Of a stretch of DNA of 54,340 bases, positions 54,044 through 54,340 are shown piece after piece. The stretch spans positions 1-54,340 of the forward strand of contig NZ_AUEG01000012.1 in the NCBI RefSeq assembly GCF_000425865.1. Direction: 5' to 3'. The notes beneath the pieces are model-generated. The model did not search any database and was not told the origin of the DNA. It saw nothing but the letters and a program-made list of their open reading frames with translations. Position numbers and translations under genes: made by a program. This DNA comes from Lacticigenium naphthae DSM 19658. Lineage in GTDB: Bacteria > Bacillota > Bacilli > Lactobacillales > Carnobacteriaceae_A. Numbering within the stretch: position 1 is the stretch's first letter; each line of letters starts with the position of its first letter.

Positions 54044-54340
54044 GTGCGCCCGGCATGGGCGACAACTTGGTGGTGAAAGTCCACTACAGACTTGGCAGTA
54101 GGAACTGTTAGCGAAAGTCAAGGGTGTCCGCCGTGAGGCGGAATCTGAAGGAAGACGGACGCAAATGCTTGCACTGACGAACAGAAACTTCATACAAAGG
54201 CTGAATCAGGACGGATGAGCTTGCCAAACAAAGCGAAGTCCGATACTGCCCGAATCCTGTACAGTAAATGGAGCAGTGACATGAGCAGAAGGTTGTCGTT
54301 CTTACCCGGGGAGGTCTCGTCAGCGCTTAGTAGTAACAAC
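54044..54340 (+). mobile_element. Group II intron, 5' end (bacterial class C type)
   Basis: From GTGCGCCCGGCATGGG (54044) to the window edge the sequence matches the conserved 5' end and domain I of class C group II introns: GGTGGTGAAAGTCCACTACAG, GGCAGTAGGAACTGTTAGC and AAGGGTGTCCGCCGTGAGG. Class C introns typically land just behind rho-independent terminators, and here the trxB terminator hairpin and T-run lie immediately upstream. The reverse transcriptase gene would start past the window. It lies on the same strand as the intron at the window's start and could be a copy of the same family. Confidence 0.9.

Noticed and set aside
1-54340. CRISPR arrays, tRNA or rRNA genes, insertion sequences with terminal repeats
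   Set aside because: I saw no regularly spaced repeats, no cloverleaf or rRNA sequence, and no transposase other than the intron maturase end.

Overview
The window is low-GC Gram-positive chromosomal DNA. Gene content and order point to the Lactobacillales, most like Enterococcaceae or Carnobacteriaceae: comFA-comFC-hpf-secA-prfB-ftsEX, phoPR-pst, uvrA, liaXYZ-hprK-lgt-gpsA-galU-trxB, with strong AGGAGG ribosome sites and U-tract terminators. I cannot name a genus from sequence alone. Nearly all genes are on the + strand; only rpiR-like, LCP and yigZ-like are on the - strand.

Layout. 1-320 is the 3' end of a group II intron (maturase C-terminus plus domains V and VI); 54044-54340 is the 5' end of one, inserted directly behind the trxB terminator. 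Between them: a PII-like protein with a CPA2 antiporter (440-2022); NAD salvage pncB-nadE (2210-4542); an LtaS-like phosphoglycerol transferase (4614-6473); the nagA-nagB-nagR operon with a NagR-type operator inside its promoter (6556-9213); a RpiR-family regulator divergent from a phospho-beta-glucosidase and PTS EIIC (9276-12932); a mannitol dehydrogenase/fructuronate reductase family enzyme (13020-14630); LCP, YigZ and DegV genes (14695-17304); and comFA-comFC (17390-19428).

Then follow hpf and secA (19569-22840), prfB with its programmed frameshift (22919-24020), ftsE-ftsX with a secreted NlpC/P60-like protein (24391-27049), a MinJ-like PDZ membrane protein (27259-28455) and the phoP-phoR pair (28463-30951). 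Two complete tandem phosphate-transport operons come next, each preceded by phased TTTACA repeats that look like PhoP boxes (31053-40832). After them lie a 480-base stretch with no recognisable gene, a YfbR-like HD phosphohydrolase, an SOS-box promoter with a long structured leader and uvrA (to 45181), a LiaXYZ-type envelope-stress operon (45413-47660), hprK-lgt-HAD-gpsA-galU (47901-52390), and a TPR protein with trxB (52544-54007).

How it works together. PhoPR probably senses phosphate limitation and drives both pst operons. FtsEX probably works with the adjacent secreted coiled-coil protein on septal wall hydrolysis. That protein has lost its catalytic Cys and the third triad residue, so it looks like a pseudo-hydrolase, perhaps an EnvC-like activator; this is the most unusual thing in the window. 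Other oddities are a ComFC without its PRPP-binding loop, a PstB with Ala in the Walker A motif, a CsoR/CstR-like palindrome before the TPR-trxB promoter, and two unexplained structured intergenic regions.
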